A stretch of DNA of 64,000 nucleotides from Amycolatopsis tolypomycina (GCF_900105945.1 NZ_FNSO01000003.1:496001-560000), one strand, 5' to 3'; shown: positions 16,904 through 26,700, counted from the first letter of the stretch. Numbers and translations are program-made. The notes: generated by a model from the letters alone, not told the origin.

Positions 16904-17779
16904 GTGTCAGTCGTGTCAAGCGCTGTGGAACTCACGCCCCCCGGCCCCCGTGGAATTCCTCCCCTGTTCGCGAGGCTCGTCGACGACTCGGCGCTCTTCC
17001 CTCCGGGCGACGCGGCCATGCCCGAAGCGCTGCGTGCGCACTTCGCCAGCCGAGGCTCCGAACACGCCGGTGTGCTGGGGGTTTTCCTCTGCCAGGCGTC
17101 GCGGCTGCCCGAGCTCATCACCGAGCTGATCAAGATCAAACCGAAGCAGCCGCTGCCGCTTTCGCTGATCATCGACACCGGTCTGGGCGGCGTCCCGAAG
17201 GCCATCTCGATCGTCGAGTCGCGCAGTGAGCTGCTCGCGCTCCGGATGGTCGAGATGCCCGCGCCGTCGGACGTCGACGAGGTCTGGCTGGAGCGCGTCT
17301 CGGAGTTCGTGCCCGAGGACGTCATCCGGGTGGTCGAGCCGCGGCGCGGCGTCGGCTGGCTCGACGGCGTCCGCAAGGTGATCGAGCACGGCAGCTGGCC
17401 GAAGATCCGCTGCGGCGGGCAGGCGGGCGAGAACTTCCCCAGCGTCGACGAGGTGGCCGACTTCCTCGCCGTCGTCAGCGGGTCGACGGGAGCGTCGTTC
17501 AAGGCGACGAACAGCCTGCACCGCGCGGTCCGGCACACCGACCCCGGCACCGGGTTCGTGCACCACGGCTTCCTGAACCTGCTCGTGGCCTCCGCCCGCA
17601 GCCTCGCCGGCGGCGACGTCCGGGCGGCCCTGGAGTCGACCGACGCCCAGGCGCTGGCCGACGAGGCCCGTGCGCTGTCCGAGCCGGCCGCGAAGGCCGT
17701 GCGGGCGCTCTTCGCCTCCTACGCGGCGGCGTCGTTCGAGGAGCCGGTCGCCGACCTGGGCGAACTCGGCTTGCTGTGA
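16904..17779 (+). CDS. Conserved hypothetical protein linked to homogentisate dioxygenase
   Basis: A 291-aa soluble protein I do not recognise. It has an alternating alpha/beta pattern (SLIIDTGLGGVPKAISIV, RMVEMPAPSDVDEVW, KIRCGGQAGENFPSVDEVADFL), which suggests a barrel fold, and a conserved-looking HHGFLNLLVA region. GTG 16904 is my choice; ATG 16886 is in frame upstream. The stop overlaps the IclR gene by four bases (GTGA), and hmgA is divergent, so a role in aromatic degradation or its control is a fair inference. Confidence 0.65.
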   Translation: MSVVSSAVELTPPGPRGIPPLFARLVDDSALFPPGDAAMPEALRAHFASRGSEHAGVLGVFLCQASRLPELITELIKIKPKQPLPLSLIIDTGLGGVPKAISIVESRSELLALRMVEMPAPSDVDEVWLERVSEFVPEDVIRVVEPRRGVGWLDGVRKVIEHGSWPKIRCGGQAGENFPSVDEVADFLAVVSGSTGASFKATNSLHRAVRHTDPGTGFVHHGFLNLLVASARSLAGGDVRAALESTDAQALADEARALSEPAAKAVRALFASYAAASFEEPVADLGELGLL

Positions 17780-18417
17780 CCAGCCGGGAGGGGTCGCTGA
17801 CGCTCGACCGGGGCTTGGCGCTGCTGCAGGCAGTGGCCGACGCCGGGGGCGACGCGGCGACCATCTCCGAGCTGGCGGTGGCCATCGGGGCCAGCCGCGC
17901 GGCCGTTTACCGGCTCCTCGTGCCGCTGTCCGAGCGCGGGCTGGTCTGGCGCGACGGCACCAAGGTCCGGCTCGGCGTCGGCCTGCTCCGGCTGGCCGGG
18001 CAGGTGCTGCCGCAGCTGCGGGACGCCGCCGGCCCGGTGCTGCGCGAGCTGGCCGAGAAGGTCGGCGCGACCGCGCACCTGTCGGTCGCGCAGGGGACGC
18101 AAGCGCTTGCGGTGGCCGTCGTCGAGCCGTCCTGGACCAACTTCCACGTCGCCTACCGCGTGGGCAGCAGGCACGCGCTGACCGCCGGCGCGGCCGGCAA
18201 GGCGATGTCGCTGCGCCCCGGCGGCGACGGCTGGGTGACGTCGACGGGCGAGCTCGAGGCGGGCGCGTCCGGCGTCGCGGCGCCGGTTCGTGGCGTGCCG
18301 GGGCTGCGGGCGAGCGTCGGCGTCATCTCGATGGAGCCGCTGAAGGCCGCCGAGGTGGGCCCGCAGGTCGTCGTGGCCGCCACCCGGCTGGCGGACATCC
18401 TCAGGACGGACGGCTGA
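17776..18417 (+). CDS. IclR-family regulator, short form
   Basis: A 213-aa regulator with an N-terminal winged helix-turn-helix (TISELAVAIGASRAAVYRLLVPLSERGLV) and an IclR effector domain (GATAHLSVAQGTQALAVAVVEP, then AAPVRGVPGLRASVGVIS). About 30-40 residues are missing between GAAGKAM and GWVTSTGE compared with the usual 250-aa family, so the ligand pocket is reduced. Coupled to the upstream gene by a GTGA overlap. It probably controls hmgA and its own operon. Its end overlaps the convergent DUF998 gene by 17 bases. Confidence 0.88.
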   Translation: MTSREGSLTLDRGLALLQAVADAGGDAATISELAVAIGASRAAVYRLLVPLSERGLVWRDGTKVRLGVGLLRLAGQVLPQLRDAAGPVLRELAEKVGATAHLSVAQGTQALAVAVVEPSWTNFHVAYRVGSRHALTAGAAGKAMSLRPGGDGWVTSTGELEAGASGVAAPVRGVPGLRASVGVISMEPLKAAEVGPQVVVAATRLADILRTDG

Positions 18418-19036
18418 GCAGCGGCCGGACCATCGTCAGCAGCAGGGCGACGTCGACGGTGAACAGCAGGCGCTCGAACAGGCCGAGCGTCAGCGTGAAG
18501 ACGAACCCGCCGAGCACCACGCCGACGGCGGCGAAGCTCGCCGTGGCCAGCCGCCGGATCGTCGTCCGCCGCGGCTCCCACGGGCAGCGCTCGCGGCCCT
18601 TCTTCGTCAGCACGAACGCGGCCGCGGGCAGCGCGACGAACGCCGTCAGCGCGGCGATGTTGTGGACCTGCCCGGCGAGCGACCGCGCCTGGCCGTCCGG
18701 GTCGACCGGGACGAGCCCGCACACGAACAGCCCGGCCGACCAGACGCCGAGCAGCACGCAGACGGCCGTGGTGCCCGGGCGGTGGGCCTTCGCGATGCCG
18801 GCGAGCAGCGCCACCGAGCCGAGGGACAGCGCCAGGCACATGACGCTGAACAGGGGAGCGGCCGAAGCCGTGCCGAGCTTGCCGTAGACGTACTCCGACA
18901 GCGTCTGCCAGATCGGGCTGACCTGGCCGGACAGGCGCAGGTGCAGGTCGATCGAGATCGTCACGGCGAGGCCGATGCCGCCGAGCGCGATCCGGCCGTG
19001 CAGCGGCGAGACCGCGTGCGTCTTCGGCGAGTTCAC
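18401..19036 (-). CDS. DUF998 family membrane protein
   Basis: A 211-aa integral membrane protein with about six helices and the family pattern QVSPIWQTLSEYVYG after the first helix, then GLVPVDPDGQARSLAGQVHN between helices. DUF998 function is not established. The frame is open upstream to 19318, but GTG 19036 follows GGGAGAG and gives the usual N-terminus. It lies 56 bp downstream of the GDT1-like gene on the same strand and may share its transcript. Confidence 0.82.
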   Translation of the reverse strand: MNSPKTHAVSPLHGRIALGGIGLAVTISIDLHLRLSGQVSPIWQTLSEYVYGKLGTASAAPLFSVMCLALSLGSVALLAGIAKAHRPGTTAVCVLLGVWSAGLFVCGLVPVDPDGQARSLAGQVHNIAALTAFVALPAAAFVLTKKGRERCPWEPRRTTIRRLATASFAAVGVVLGGFVFTLTLGLFERLLFTVDVALLLTMVRPLLSRPS

Positions 19037-19047
19037 CTGGTGCTCTC

Positions 19048-19065
19048 CCTTTCGTTTCCGAAAGG
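19048..19065 (-). promoter_or_regulatory. GAAA-tetraloop hairpin next to the DUF998 ribosome site
   Basis: On the minus strand CCTTTCG-GAAA-CGAAAGG forms a 7-bp stem capped by a GNRA loop. The last two G of the stem are part of the GGGAGAG ribosome site. Confidence 0.5.
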
Positions 19066-19092
19066 TTACCCGGCGAACCTGTGAGGGAAGGG

Positions 19093-19692
19093 TCAGAAAG
19101 CGAGCTGGAGCAGCGCGAACGCCGCGAATCCGGCGAACGCGAACCCGGCGCAGCGCTGAATCAGCTTCGGCCGGATCCGGCTGCGGAGCTTCGCGCCGAT
19201 GAACACGGCGAGCCCGGCGACGACGACGAGGGCGCTGAAGGCACCGACGCCGACGGCGAAGGGGTTGCCGATCCTGGCCGTGAGACTCGCCGTGGCGAGC
19301 TGGGACGCGTCGCCCCACTCGGCGGCGAAGAGCACGCCGAACGACGTCATCGCGGAGCGCGTGAAGGACAGCGCCGAGGGGCCGGAGCGCGAAGCGTCTT
19401 CACCGGCTTCGTCGGCTTCGCTGAATCCCTCGCGAAGGAGCATGAAGGCGCCGAGGCCGAACATCGCGGCGACGACCAGCGAAAGGACCACGTCCGGCAA
19501 CAGCGTCAACACGCTGCCGAACGCGACGGCTATGACGCATTGCACGGCGAACGCGGCGCACACCCCGGCGAAAACCGGCCAGCCGCGGAAACGGGTGGTC
19601 AGCACCAGGGTGGCGACCAGCGTCTTGTCCGGCAGCTCCACGGCGAGGACCAGGCCGAACGCGCTGATCAGCGCCACCATAGCGGCAGTCAT
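19093..19692 (-). CDS. GDT1/TMEM165-family cation transporter
   Basis: A 199-aa membrane protein of the UPF0016 family, which exports Mn(II) or exchanges Ca/Mn for protons. Two inverted halves of three helices are seen, each with the family motif: ELPDKT near residue 18 and EWGDASQ near residue 122, which line the ion path. A charged loop (REGFSEADEAGEDASRSG) separates the halves. ATG 19692 is chosen because the upstream extension is not family-like. No Mn riboswitch was recognised upstream. Confidence 0.88.
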   Translation of the reverse strand: MTAAMVALISAFGLVLAVELPDKTLVATLVLTTRFRGWPVFAGVCAAFAVQCVIAVAFGSVLTLLPDVVLSLVVAAMFGLGAFMLLREGFSEADEAGEDASRSGPSALSFTRSAMTSFGVLFAAEWGDASQLATASLTARIGNPFAVGVGAFSALVVVAGLAVFIGAKLRSRIRPKLIQRCAGFAFAGFAAFALLQLAF

Positions 19693-19854
19693 GAGTATTC
19701 TTTCGCCCCTTTCACTGCAACGATAAAGGGGCGCTCGGGAAAGCTGCAAGCAGATGGCTTCCGCGAATTTGCTCGATCGGCGGCCATGAATTTGACATAC
19801 CGGGGTGTCGCACAATTTTCTTCGGCATGCCGAATTTTGGGTTGTGGCCTGCGG

Positions 19855-19860
19855 TAGGTT
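19855..19860 (+). promoter_or_regulatory. -10-like hexamer for the S41 peptidase gene
   Basis: TAGGTT ends seven bases before ATG 19868 and no ribosome site precedes it, consistent with a leaderless message. Confidence 0.35.
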
Positions 19861-19867
19861 CACCGGC

Positions 19868-20827
19868 ATGGGGTCACTGGCGCGTGCCGCGCAGGTCGAA
19901 GAGGTCATCCGCCGGGTGGAAGCCCACTACGTCTTCCCGGACGTCGCCGCGAAGCTCGCGAAGGTGCTTCGCGCGCGCCTCGACGAAGGCGCGTACGCAG
20001 ACCTCGACGACCCGGAATTCGCGACGGTCGTCACAGCGGACCTCCAGTCCGTGAACGACGACCGGCACCTGCGCCTGCGCCACCACGTCGACCCGGTGGC
20101 CGAGGACGGTGACGCCGACCACGTCTCGGACGACTTCCGGCAGGCCGCCGCGCTGGAGAACTTCGGGGTCGCGTCGGCGCGGCGGCTCCCGGGCAACGTC
20201 GGCTACGTCGACACGACCCTGCTCTACCCCCTCGACCTCGCGGCGCCGGCGTTCTCGGCGGCGATGACGCTGGTCGCGCCGGCCGACGCGCTGCTGATCG
20301 ACGTCCGGCACAACCGCGGCGGCGCCCCGGAGGCCAGCGCGTTCCTGCAGAGCTACCTCGTCGACGAGCCGACGCACTACCTCGACATCTACGAGCGCGA
20401 CGGCGACCGCGTCACCCAGATGTGGACGCTGCCGTACGTCCCGGGCCCGAAGTTCGGCGGCACGAAGCCGATCTGGGTGCTCACCGGCCCGGCGACGTTC
20501 TCCGGCGGCGAGGACCTCGCCTTCTCCCTGCAACGGCAGGGGCGCGCGAAGACGGTGGGCGAGGCGACGCGCGGCGGCGCCCACCCGCGTGAACAGTACA
20601 AAGTGGACACCTACCTGGACGTGACGGTGTCGATCGCCCGGGCGTACGACCCGAAGACGGGGGAGAACTGGGAGGGCGCCGGCGTGCCGCCGGACGTCCC
20701 GGTCGCGGCGGACAAGGCGTTCGACACGGCGTATGAGCTGGCCCTGCGGCACGTCCTCGAGCTGGGCGACCAGGGCCCGCGGCGGGTCGTGGCGGACGAG
20801 GCGCGGAAGGCACTCGATCGGCTGTAG
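19868..20827 (+). CDS. S41-family peptidase (tricorn/IRBP-like)
   Basis: A 319-aa protein with an N-terminal helical domain (VEEVIRRVEAHYVFPDVAAKL) like the interphotoreceptor retinoid-binding protein repeat, followed by the S41 serine protease core. LLIDVRHNRGGAPEASAFLQSY forms the substrate strand, and TFSGGEDLAFSLQ near residue 212 holds the nucleophile serine. GVPPDVPV near the end is the family closing motif. No signal peptide or PDZ domain is seen, so it is probably cytosolic. Substrate unknown. Confidence 0.87.
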   Translation: MGSLARAAQVEEVIRRVEAHYVFPDVAAKLAKVLRARLDEGAYADLDDPEFATVVTADLQSVNDDRHLRLRHHVDPVAEDGDADHVSDDFRQAAALENFGVASARRLPGNVGYVDTTLLYPLDLAAPAFSAAMTLVAPADALLIDVRHNRGGAPEASAFLQSYLVDEPTHYLDIYERDGDRVTQMWTLPYVPGPKFGGTKPIWVLTGPATFSGGEDLAFSLQRQGRAKTVGEATRGGAHPREQYKVDTYLDVTVSIARAYDPKTGENWEGAGVPPDVPVAADKAFDTAYELALRHVLELGDQGPRRVVADEARKALDRL

Positions 20828-20898
20828 GACGTTGGTCCCGTGGTGAACGGGACCAGTTGATCTGGCTGCGTCACCAGGCCCGGAGCACGCTGGACCAC

Positions 20899-22374
20899 GT
20901 GGAGGTCCTTGAGCTAGCGCGGTGGCAGTTCGGCATCACCACCGTCTACCACTTCCTGATGGTCCCGCTGACCATCGGGCTGTCGATCCTGGTCGCGGCG
21001 ATGCAGACCATGTGGGTCCGCACCGGCGAGCTGCGGCACCTGAAGATGACGAAGTTCTGGGGCAAGCTGCTGCTGGTCAACTTCGCGATGGGCGTGGTGA
21101 CCGGCATCGTGCAGGAGTTCCAGTTCGGGATGAACTGGAGCGCGTACTCCCGCTTCGTCGGCGACGTCTTCGGCGCGCCGCTGGCGATGGAGGGGCTCGT
21201 CGCGTTCTTCGTCGAATCGACGTTCCTCGGCCTGTGGATCTTCGGCTGGGACCGGCTGCCGAAGAAGGTGCACCTGGCGTGCGCCTGGGCGTTTTCGCTG
21301 GCCACGATGGCGTCGGCGTACTTCATCCTGGCCGCGAACTCGTGGATGCAGCACCCGGTGGGCGTGACGTTCGAGAACGGCAAGCCGACCATGAACTCGA
21401 TCTGGGCGGTGCTGACGAACAACACGGCGCTCGCCGCGATCCCGCACACCTTGGCCGGCGCGTTCTCGGTGGCGGCGGCGTTCCTGGTGGGCGTCGCGGG
21501 CTGGCACCTGTGGCGGCGCGGCGACCATCTTGACGTGTGGCGCTCGTCGCTGCGCCTCGGCGGCTGGGTCGGCGTGGCCGCGTTCGCGGTCCTCGCGATC
21601 ACGGGCGACGCCCAGGGCAAGCTGATGTTCGAGCAGCAGCCGATGAAGATGGCATCGGCGGAAGCGCTGTGCCACACGGAAAAACCGGCCAGCTTCTCGA
21701 TCATCGCGATCGGCGACGTCTCGGGCGCGAACTGCGAGGACGTGAAGACGTTCAACGTGCCCGCGCTGCTTAGTTTCCTGGCGCACAACGACTTCACGAC
21801 CGAGGTCAAGGGCGTGGAGAACCTGGTTGCCGAGTACCAGGCCAAGTACGGCACGAACTACCCGGACGACCCGGCCCTGGGTTCACTGGCGGGCAAACCG
21901 ATCGACTACGTGCCGAACCTCCCGGTGACGTACTGGGGCTTCCGCATGATGATCGGCTTCGGCGCGATCTCGGCGGGCATCGGAGTACTGGCCCTCTGGC
22001 TGACCCGCCGCGGCCGAACCCCCACCGGCCGCTGGTTCCCCTGGCTGGTCCTGGGCGGCATCGCAACGCCGTTCCTCGGCAACAGCGCGGGCTGGATCTT
22101 CACCGAGATGGGCCGCCAGCCGTTCGTGGTGGTCCCCAACCCCACCGGCGTGGACGGCGTGTGGATGTTCACCGCCCAGGCGGTGTCGAGGCTGACCACC
22201 GGTGAGGTGTGGACGTCGTTGATCGCGCTGACCACGGTGTACGCGGCCCTCGGGGTGGTGGAGGTGTACCTGATGCGCAAGTACATCCGCGGCGGCGTCG
22301 ACGCGGTGATGCCGCCGGCGAAGCCGAAGGACTCGGACAAACCGGGCGAGGACACCCTCGCCTTCGCGTACTGA
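20899..22374 (+). CDS. cydA: Cytochrome bd quinol oxidase subunit I
   Basis: A 491-aa membrane subunit carrying hemes b558, b595 and d of the high-affinity, cyanide-resistant terminal oxidase. The opening EVLELARWQFGITTVYHF supplies the conserved heme-d-side histidine, and FVESTFLGLWIFGWDRLP and TEMGRQPFVV are family landmarks, the latter after the Q-loop. GTG 20899 matches the family start. Subunit II (cydB) follows, but only after an unusual 409-bp gap filled by a palindrome-rich element. Confidence 0.95.
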   Translation: MEVLELARWQFGITTVYHFLMVPLTIGLSILVAAMQTMWVRTGELRHLKMTKFWGKLLLVNFAMGVVTGIVQEFQFGMNWSAYSRFVGDVFGAPLAMEGLVAFFVESTFLGLWIFGWDRLPKKVHLACAWAFSLATMASAYFILAANSWMQHPVGVTFENGKPTMNSIWAVLTNNTALAAIPHTLAGAFSVAAAFLVGVAGWHLWRRGDHLDVWRSSLRLGGWVGVAAFAVLAITGDAQGKLMFEQQPMKMASAEALCHTEKPASFSIIAIGDVSGANCEDVKTFNVPALLSFLAHNDFTTEVKGVENLVAEYQAKYGTNYPDDPALGSLAGKPIDYVPNLPVTYWGFRMMIGFGAISAGIGVLALWLTRRGRTPTGRWFPWLVLGGIATPFLGNSAGWIFTEMGRQPFVVVPNPTGVDGVWMFTAQAVSRLTTGEVWTSLIALTTVYAALGVVEVYLMRKYIRGGVDAVMPPAKPKDSDKPGEDTLAFAY

Positions 22375-22440
22375 GGCGGACGAAGATGCCAAAACCCCAG
22401 CTCAGCGACTATGTGGCGGCCCCTCCCGCACCCACGGCAG

Positions 22441-22663
22441 CCCCCGCCCTTCCCGGCAGGGTTCCGGCAAAGTTGTCCGAGCAGCCGCGCTGCTGGGCTC
22501 AGCCGGGCGTGGCAGCGGGTTCGAACGTCATGAAAGTGTCTTTCATGACGTCTGGCGCAGTGAACGAGTCGTTCACTGCATCGGCGACAGCTCCACCGGC
22601 CTTCGGCCACCCGGTGAAGGGTCACTCAGCGATCGACTTTGCCGGAACCCCCGCCCTTCCCGG
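22441..22663. repeat. Palindrome-rich non-coding element between cydA and cydB
   Basis: A 16-bp direct repeat CCCCCGCCCTTCCCGG flanks the element (22441-22456 and 22648-22663). Just inside are 15-bp inverted repeats GGGTTCCGGCAAAGT (22459-22473) and its complement (22636-22650). The core holds two near-perfect palindromes: 22525-22551 (ACGTCATGAAAG arms, 3-nt centre) and 22557-22579 (GCAGTGAACGA arms, 1-nt centre). The layout resembles a miniature inverted-repeat element or interspersed palindromic repeat. No ORF is credible here. Confidence 0.7.
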
Positions 22664-22708
22664 GGGGCGTCCCCGAACCCAGTGTATCGGCGTGGTCACT
22701 CTCCAGGG

Positions 22709-22752
22709 TTACCCACAGCAAATCTGTGGACAACTCGACCCGTTGTGGATAA
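22709..22752. promoter_or_regulatory. Cluster of three DnaA-box-like sites upstream of cydB
   Basis: TTACCCACA (22709), TGTGGACAA (22725, perfect complement of TTGTCCACA) and TGTGGATAA (22744, perfect complement of TTATCCACA) lie within 44 bp, ending 31 bp before the cydB ATG. This could be a DnaA-responsive control site or chance; there is no origin context. Confidence 0.35.
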
Positions 22753-22783
22753 CTCACCGCGACCAGCCGGCCGGAGGTGCCCG

Positions 22784-23791
22784 ATGACCCTCGCCATCGT
22801 CTGGTTCGTCGCCATTGCCTTCTTCTGGCTCGGCTACCTCTTCCTCGAGGGCTTCGACTTCGGCGTCGGCATGCTGCTGCCCGTGCTCGCCAAGAACAAC
22901 ACCGAGCGGCGCGTCATGGTCAACACCATCGGGCCTGTCTGGGACGGCAACGAAGTCTGGCTCATCGTCGCCGGCGGGGCCATGTTCGCCGCCTTTCCCG
23001 CCTGGTACGCCGGGCTTTTCTCGGCCGCCTACCTGCCGCTCCTGGTCGTGCTGCTCGCCCTCATCGGCCGTGGTGTCGCCTTCGAATACCGCGGGAAGGT
23101 CGACTCCGAACGCTGGCGGCGCAACTGGGACCGCGTCATCGTGCTCGGCTCGTGGGTTCCGCCGCTGGGCGTCGGCCTCATCCTCGCCACCACCGTCCTG
23201 GGCCTGCCCCTCGACGCCGAGGGCAACCGCGTCGGGTCCGCGTTCGCCGCCGTCCGCTGGGACACGCTGCTCGGCGCGGTCGCCATCGCCGCCTTCTCGA
23301 TCGCCCACGGTGCTGCCTTCCTCGCCCTCAAGACCAGCGGTGACCTGCGGGAACGAGCCAAGAACTTCGCCGTGAAGGCGCTGCCGGTCGCCATGGTGCC
23401 GATGGTTGCCTTCCTCTCGGTCGTCCAGTGGCGCGCCGGCACGTTGTGGACGCTGCTCTCGTTTGGGATCAGTGCTCTCGCCGCCGTCATCGCCTGGCTG
23501 CGGCTGCGCGCCGGCCGTGACGGGCAGGCCTTCGCCGCGCTCGGCGTCGTCATCGCCGGGGCCGCGGTCGTCATGTTCGGCTCGCTCTTCCCGAACGTCC
23601 TGCCGTCGACCCTCGACGCGGCCAACACGCTGACCATCGAAGGCGCCGCGTCCAGCCCGTACACGCTGACCGTCATGACCTGGGTCGCCGTCTTCGGTGC
23701 CCCGGCCGTGCTGATCTACCAGGGCTGGACGTACTGGGTGTTCCGCAAGCGCATCGGCACCCAGCACATCCCGGCGGTCCACGCACCATGA
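22784..23791 (+). CDS. cydB: Cytochrome bd quinol oxidase subunit II
   Basis: A 335-aa membrane subunit with about eight helices. The opening FWLGYLFLEGFDFGVGMLL and GPVWDGNEVWLIVAGGAMFAAFP are CydB hallmarks. It pairs with CydA to form the oxidase. ATG 22784 follows GGAGG. Its stop overlaps the ATG of cydDC (ATGA), so oxidase and assembly exporter are translationally coupled, although cydA is separated by the palindrome element. Confidence 0.95.
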   Translation: MTLAIVWFVAIAFFWLGYLFLEGFDFGVGMLLPVLAKNNTERRVMVNTIGPVWDGNEVWLIVAGGAMFAAFPAWYAGLFSAAYLPLLVVLLALIGRGVAFEYRGKVDSERWRRNWDRVIVLGSWVPPLGVGLILATTVLGLPLDAEGNRVGSAFAAVRWDTLLGAVAIAAFSIAHGAAFLALKTSGDLRERAKNFAVKALPVAMVPMVAFLSVVQWRAGTLWTLLSFGISALAAVIAWLRLRAGRDGQAFAALGVVIAGAAVVMFGSLFPNVLPSTLDAANTLTIEGAASSPYTLTVMTWVAVFGAPAVLIYQGWTYWVFRKRIGTQHIPAVHAP

Positions 23792-26700
23792 GCAAGCTTC
23801 CCGGGCGCGCACCCCTTCTCGCCTCGGAGTCCACAGTGGACTCAGCGCGGCCGGGAAAGGGCCCGCTCGGCGCGCTGCCGGCCCTCGTGCCGGCCGTGCG
23901 CCGAGCGCTGGCCCTGGTGGGCCTCCTGTCGTTCGTCCACGCCGCCGCGCTGGTGGCACAGGCATTCCTGCTCGCCGACGTCCTCGCGGCGATCGTCGGA
24001 GCAGGTTCCGGGGGACGCACCGCCCAGCTGGCCGCGCTGCTCGCGCTCGTCGCGACGCGCGCGTTGACCGGCTGGGCGGTGCGCACGGTCTCGGCCCGCG
24101 CCGCCGCGACCGCGCAACGCGAGCTGCGCGCCCAAGCCGTCGACCACGCGCTGCGCCTGGGCCCCGAGTGGATCGCCCGGCGTGGACACGGCGAGCTCAC
24201 CGCCCTCACCACTCGCGGCCTCGACGCGCTCGACGCCTACTTCCGCGAATACCTGCCCGCGCTGGTGACGGCGGCCGTCGTGCCCCTCGGCGCCGGCGCG
24301 GCCATCCTGTTCGCCGACTGGCCGTCCGGCGTGATCGTCGCGCTGACCGTGCCGCTGCTGCCGATGTTCGCCATCCTCGTCGGGAAGTACACGGCCGACC
24401 GCGTCGCCGGCGCGACCGACGCGACGCACCGGATGTCGGAACGGCTCCTCGAACTGGTGCGCGTCCTGCCGGTGCTGACCGCGTTCCGCCGGGCCGCGGC
24501 GCAGGGCGAGACCGTCCGGCGGCTGTCCGAACGTCATCGCCGCGCGACGCTCAAGACGTTGAAGGTCGCCTTTTCCTCGGCGTTCGTGCTCGAACTGGTC
24601 GCGACGCTGTCGGTGGCGCTCGTCGCCGTCGTCATCGGCGTCCGGCTCGCCGGCGGCAACCTGCCGCTGGCCGTCGGGCTCGGCGTGCTGATCCTCGCGC
24701 CCGAGTGCTACCAGCCGCTGCGCGCGGTCGGCGCCGCGTTCCACGCCAGCGAGGACGGCGTCGAAGCCGTCCGGCGCGTCGCCGACCTGCTGGCTCTCCC
24801 CGTGCCGGCGCCGGGGACCGCGATCCCGGCGCCGGGCGAGCTGCGGGTGACGTCCCTGCGCGTCGCGCGCCGCGGCGGCTTCGCGCCGGACGGCGAGTCG
24901 TTCGCGGTCCGCCCCGGCGAGACGGTCTGGCTCCGCGCCCCGAGCGGCGGCGGCAAATCGACGACGCTCTCGGCGCTCCTCGGCTTCGTCCCGGCCCACG
25001 ACGGCACCATCACGGTCGGCTCGACGAACCTCGCCGACGCCGACCTCGCGCGCTGGCGCGAGCAGGTCGCGTGGGTGCCGCAGTCGCCGGTGTTCGCCGG
25101 AGGCACGGTCCGCGAGGAGGCCGGCTCGGACGCGGCGCTGGCGGAACTCGGCTTGGCCGGCCTCGAGGACCGGCCGGTTGCGCAGCTGTCGCAGGGCCAG
25201 CGACAGCGCGTCGCCGTCGCCAGGGCGCTGCACCGGGTGCGCACCGGTGCCTGGCTGCTCCTGCTCGACGAACCGACCGCCCACCTCGACGAAGCGAGCG
25301 CGCGCCTGGTACTCGACGCGGTGCGGCGCGCCGTCGACAACGGCGCGGCGGCCGTCATCGCGGCCCACGAACGCACCGCGGCGGTCGACCTGCCGCCCGA
25401 GGCGGTCGAGGCCACCGAGACGTCCACTGTGGACACCTCGGCCGCGCCGCTGCGGTGGCGCGCGCTCCTCGACGGACGGCTCTTCGGCGGCGCCGCGCTG
25501 GGCGCGCTGGCGCTGCTGGCCGGCGTGGCGCTGACGGCGACGTCCGGCTGGCTCATCGCCAAGGCGTCACAGCAGCCGCCGATCCTGACGTTGACGGTCG
25601 CGGTGGTCGGCGTTCGCGCGTTCGGGCTCGGCCGCGCGGGGCTGCGGTACGTCGAACGGCTGGTCACGCACGACGCCGCGTTCCGCATCGCCGGCCGTGT
25701 CCGGGTGCGGTTGTGGAACTCGCTGGTCCGGCTCGGGCCCGCGCGGAGCCTGCGCGCGGGCGAGGGGCAGCGCCGGCTCGTCGGCGACGTCGACACCGTG
25801 CGCGACCTGCTGCCGCGGGTGGTTTCGCCGCCGCTGGTGGTGGCGCTGGTCGCGGCCGGGGCCGTCGTCGTGCAGACGTTTGTGCTGCCCGCGGCCGGCG
25901 CGACGCTCGCGGCGGCGGTCGCGCTCGGGCTGTGCGCGCCGTGGGTGGCGCTGCGCGCCGAGCGCCGGGCGACGTCGGCCCTGGCGGACGGCCGCCGCAC
26001 GGTGGCCGCGCGGGTGCTGGTCGTCTTCGAGGCGGCGGCCGAGCTGCTCGCGTTCGGGACGGCGGAACACCACCGCCGCGCCCTCTCGGACGCGGACACG
26101 CGCCTGGTGACGCAAGCCCGCAGGCAGGCGTTCGGCGTGGGCGCGGCCGAAGCGCTGGTGACGCTGGTCTGCGGAGCGGCCGCGGTGGTCAGCACGGCGT
26201 TGGCAGCCCAGGCCGTCGCGGCCGGTCGGCTCGACCCGGTGCTGGCGCCGCTGCTGGCCTTGGTACCGCTCGCGCTGGCGGAAGTTCTCTCGCTGCTGCC
26301 ACCGGTGGCGCAGCACTGGGACACGCTGCAGCGCGCTCGCCGCCGTCTCGCCGACGTGCCGGAGCCCGTTGTGCCGGCTCGGGGTGACAACGGCGTCGAG
26401 CTGCGGGGCGCGGACCTGGGCTGGCCGGGCGGACCGGTCGTGCTCCACGACGTCGACCTCGAGCTGGCACCGGGCACGAACGCGGCGGTGGTCGGCCCGA
26501 GCGGCGCCGGCAAGTCGACGCTCGTCGCGGCGCTGCTCGGGTTCCTCGAGCCGCGGCGCGGCGTGGTGGCCGTGCCGGAAGCGGTGGCGTGGGCCCCGCA
26601 GGAGCCGATGCTCGCGGCGACGACGATCGCCGAGAACCTGCGCCTGGCCCGCCCGACCGCGACGGAGGACGAGCTGCGCGCGGCTCTGCACGGCGCAGCA

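Noticed and set aside
22709..22752. Chromosomal origin of replication
   Set aside because: Three DnaA boxes only, no dnaA, dnaN or gyr genes and no AT-rich unwinding region nearby.
22386..22787. Possible small protein between cydA and cydB
   Set aside because: It runs through the palindrome-rich element and overlaps cydB. Its sequence derives from the palindromes (repeated V-M-K-V-S-F-M-like pieces), so it is more likely a repeat artefact.
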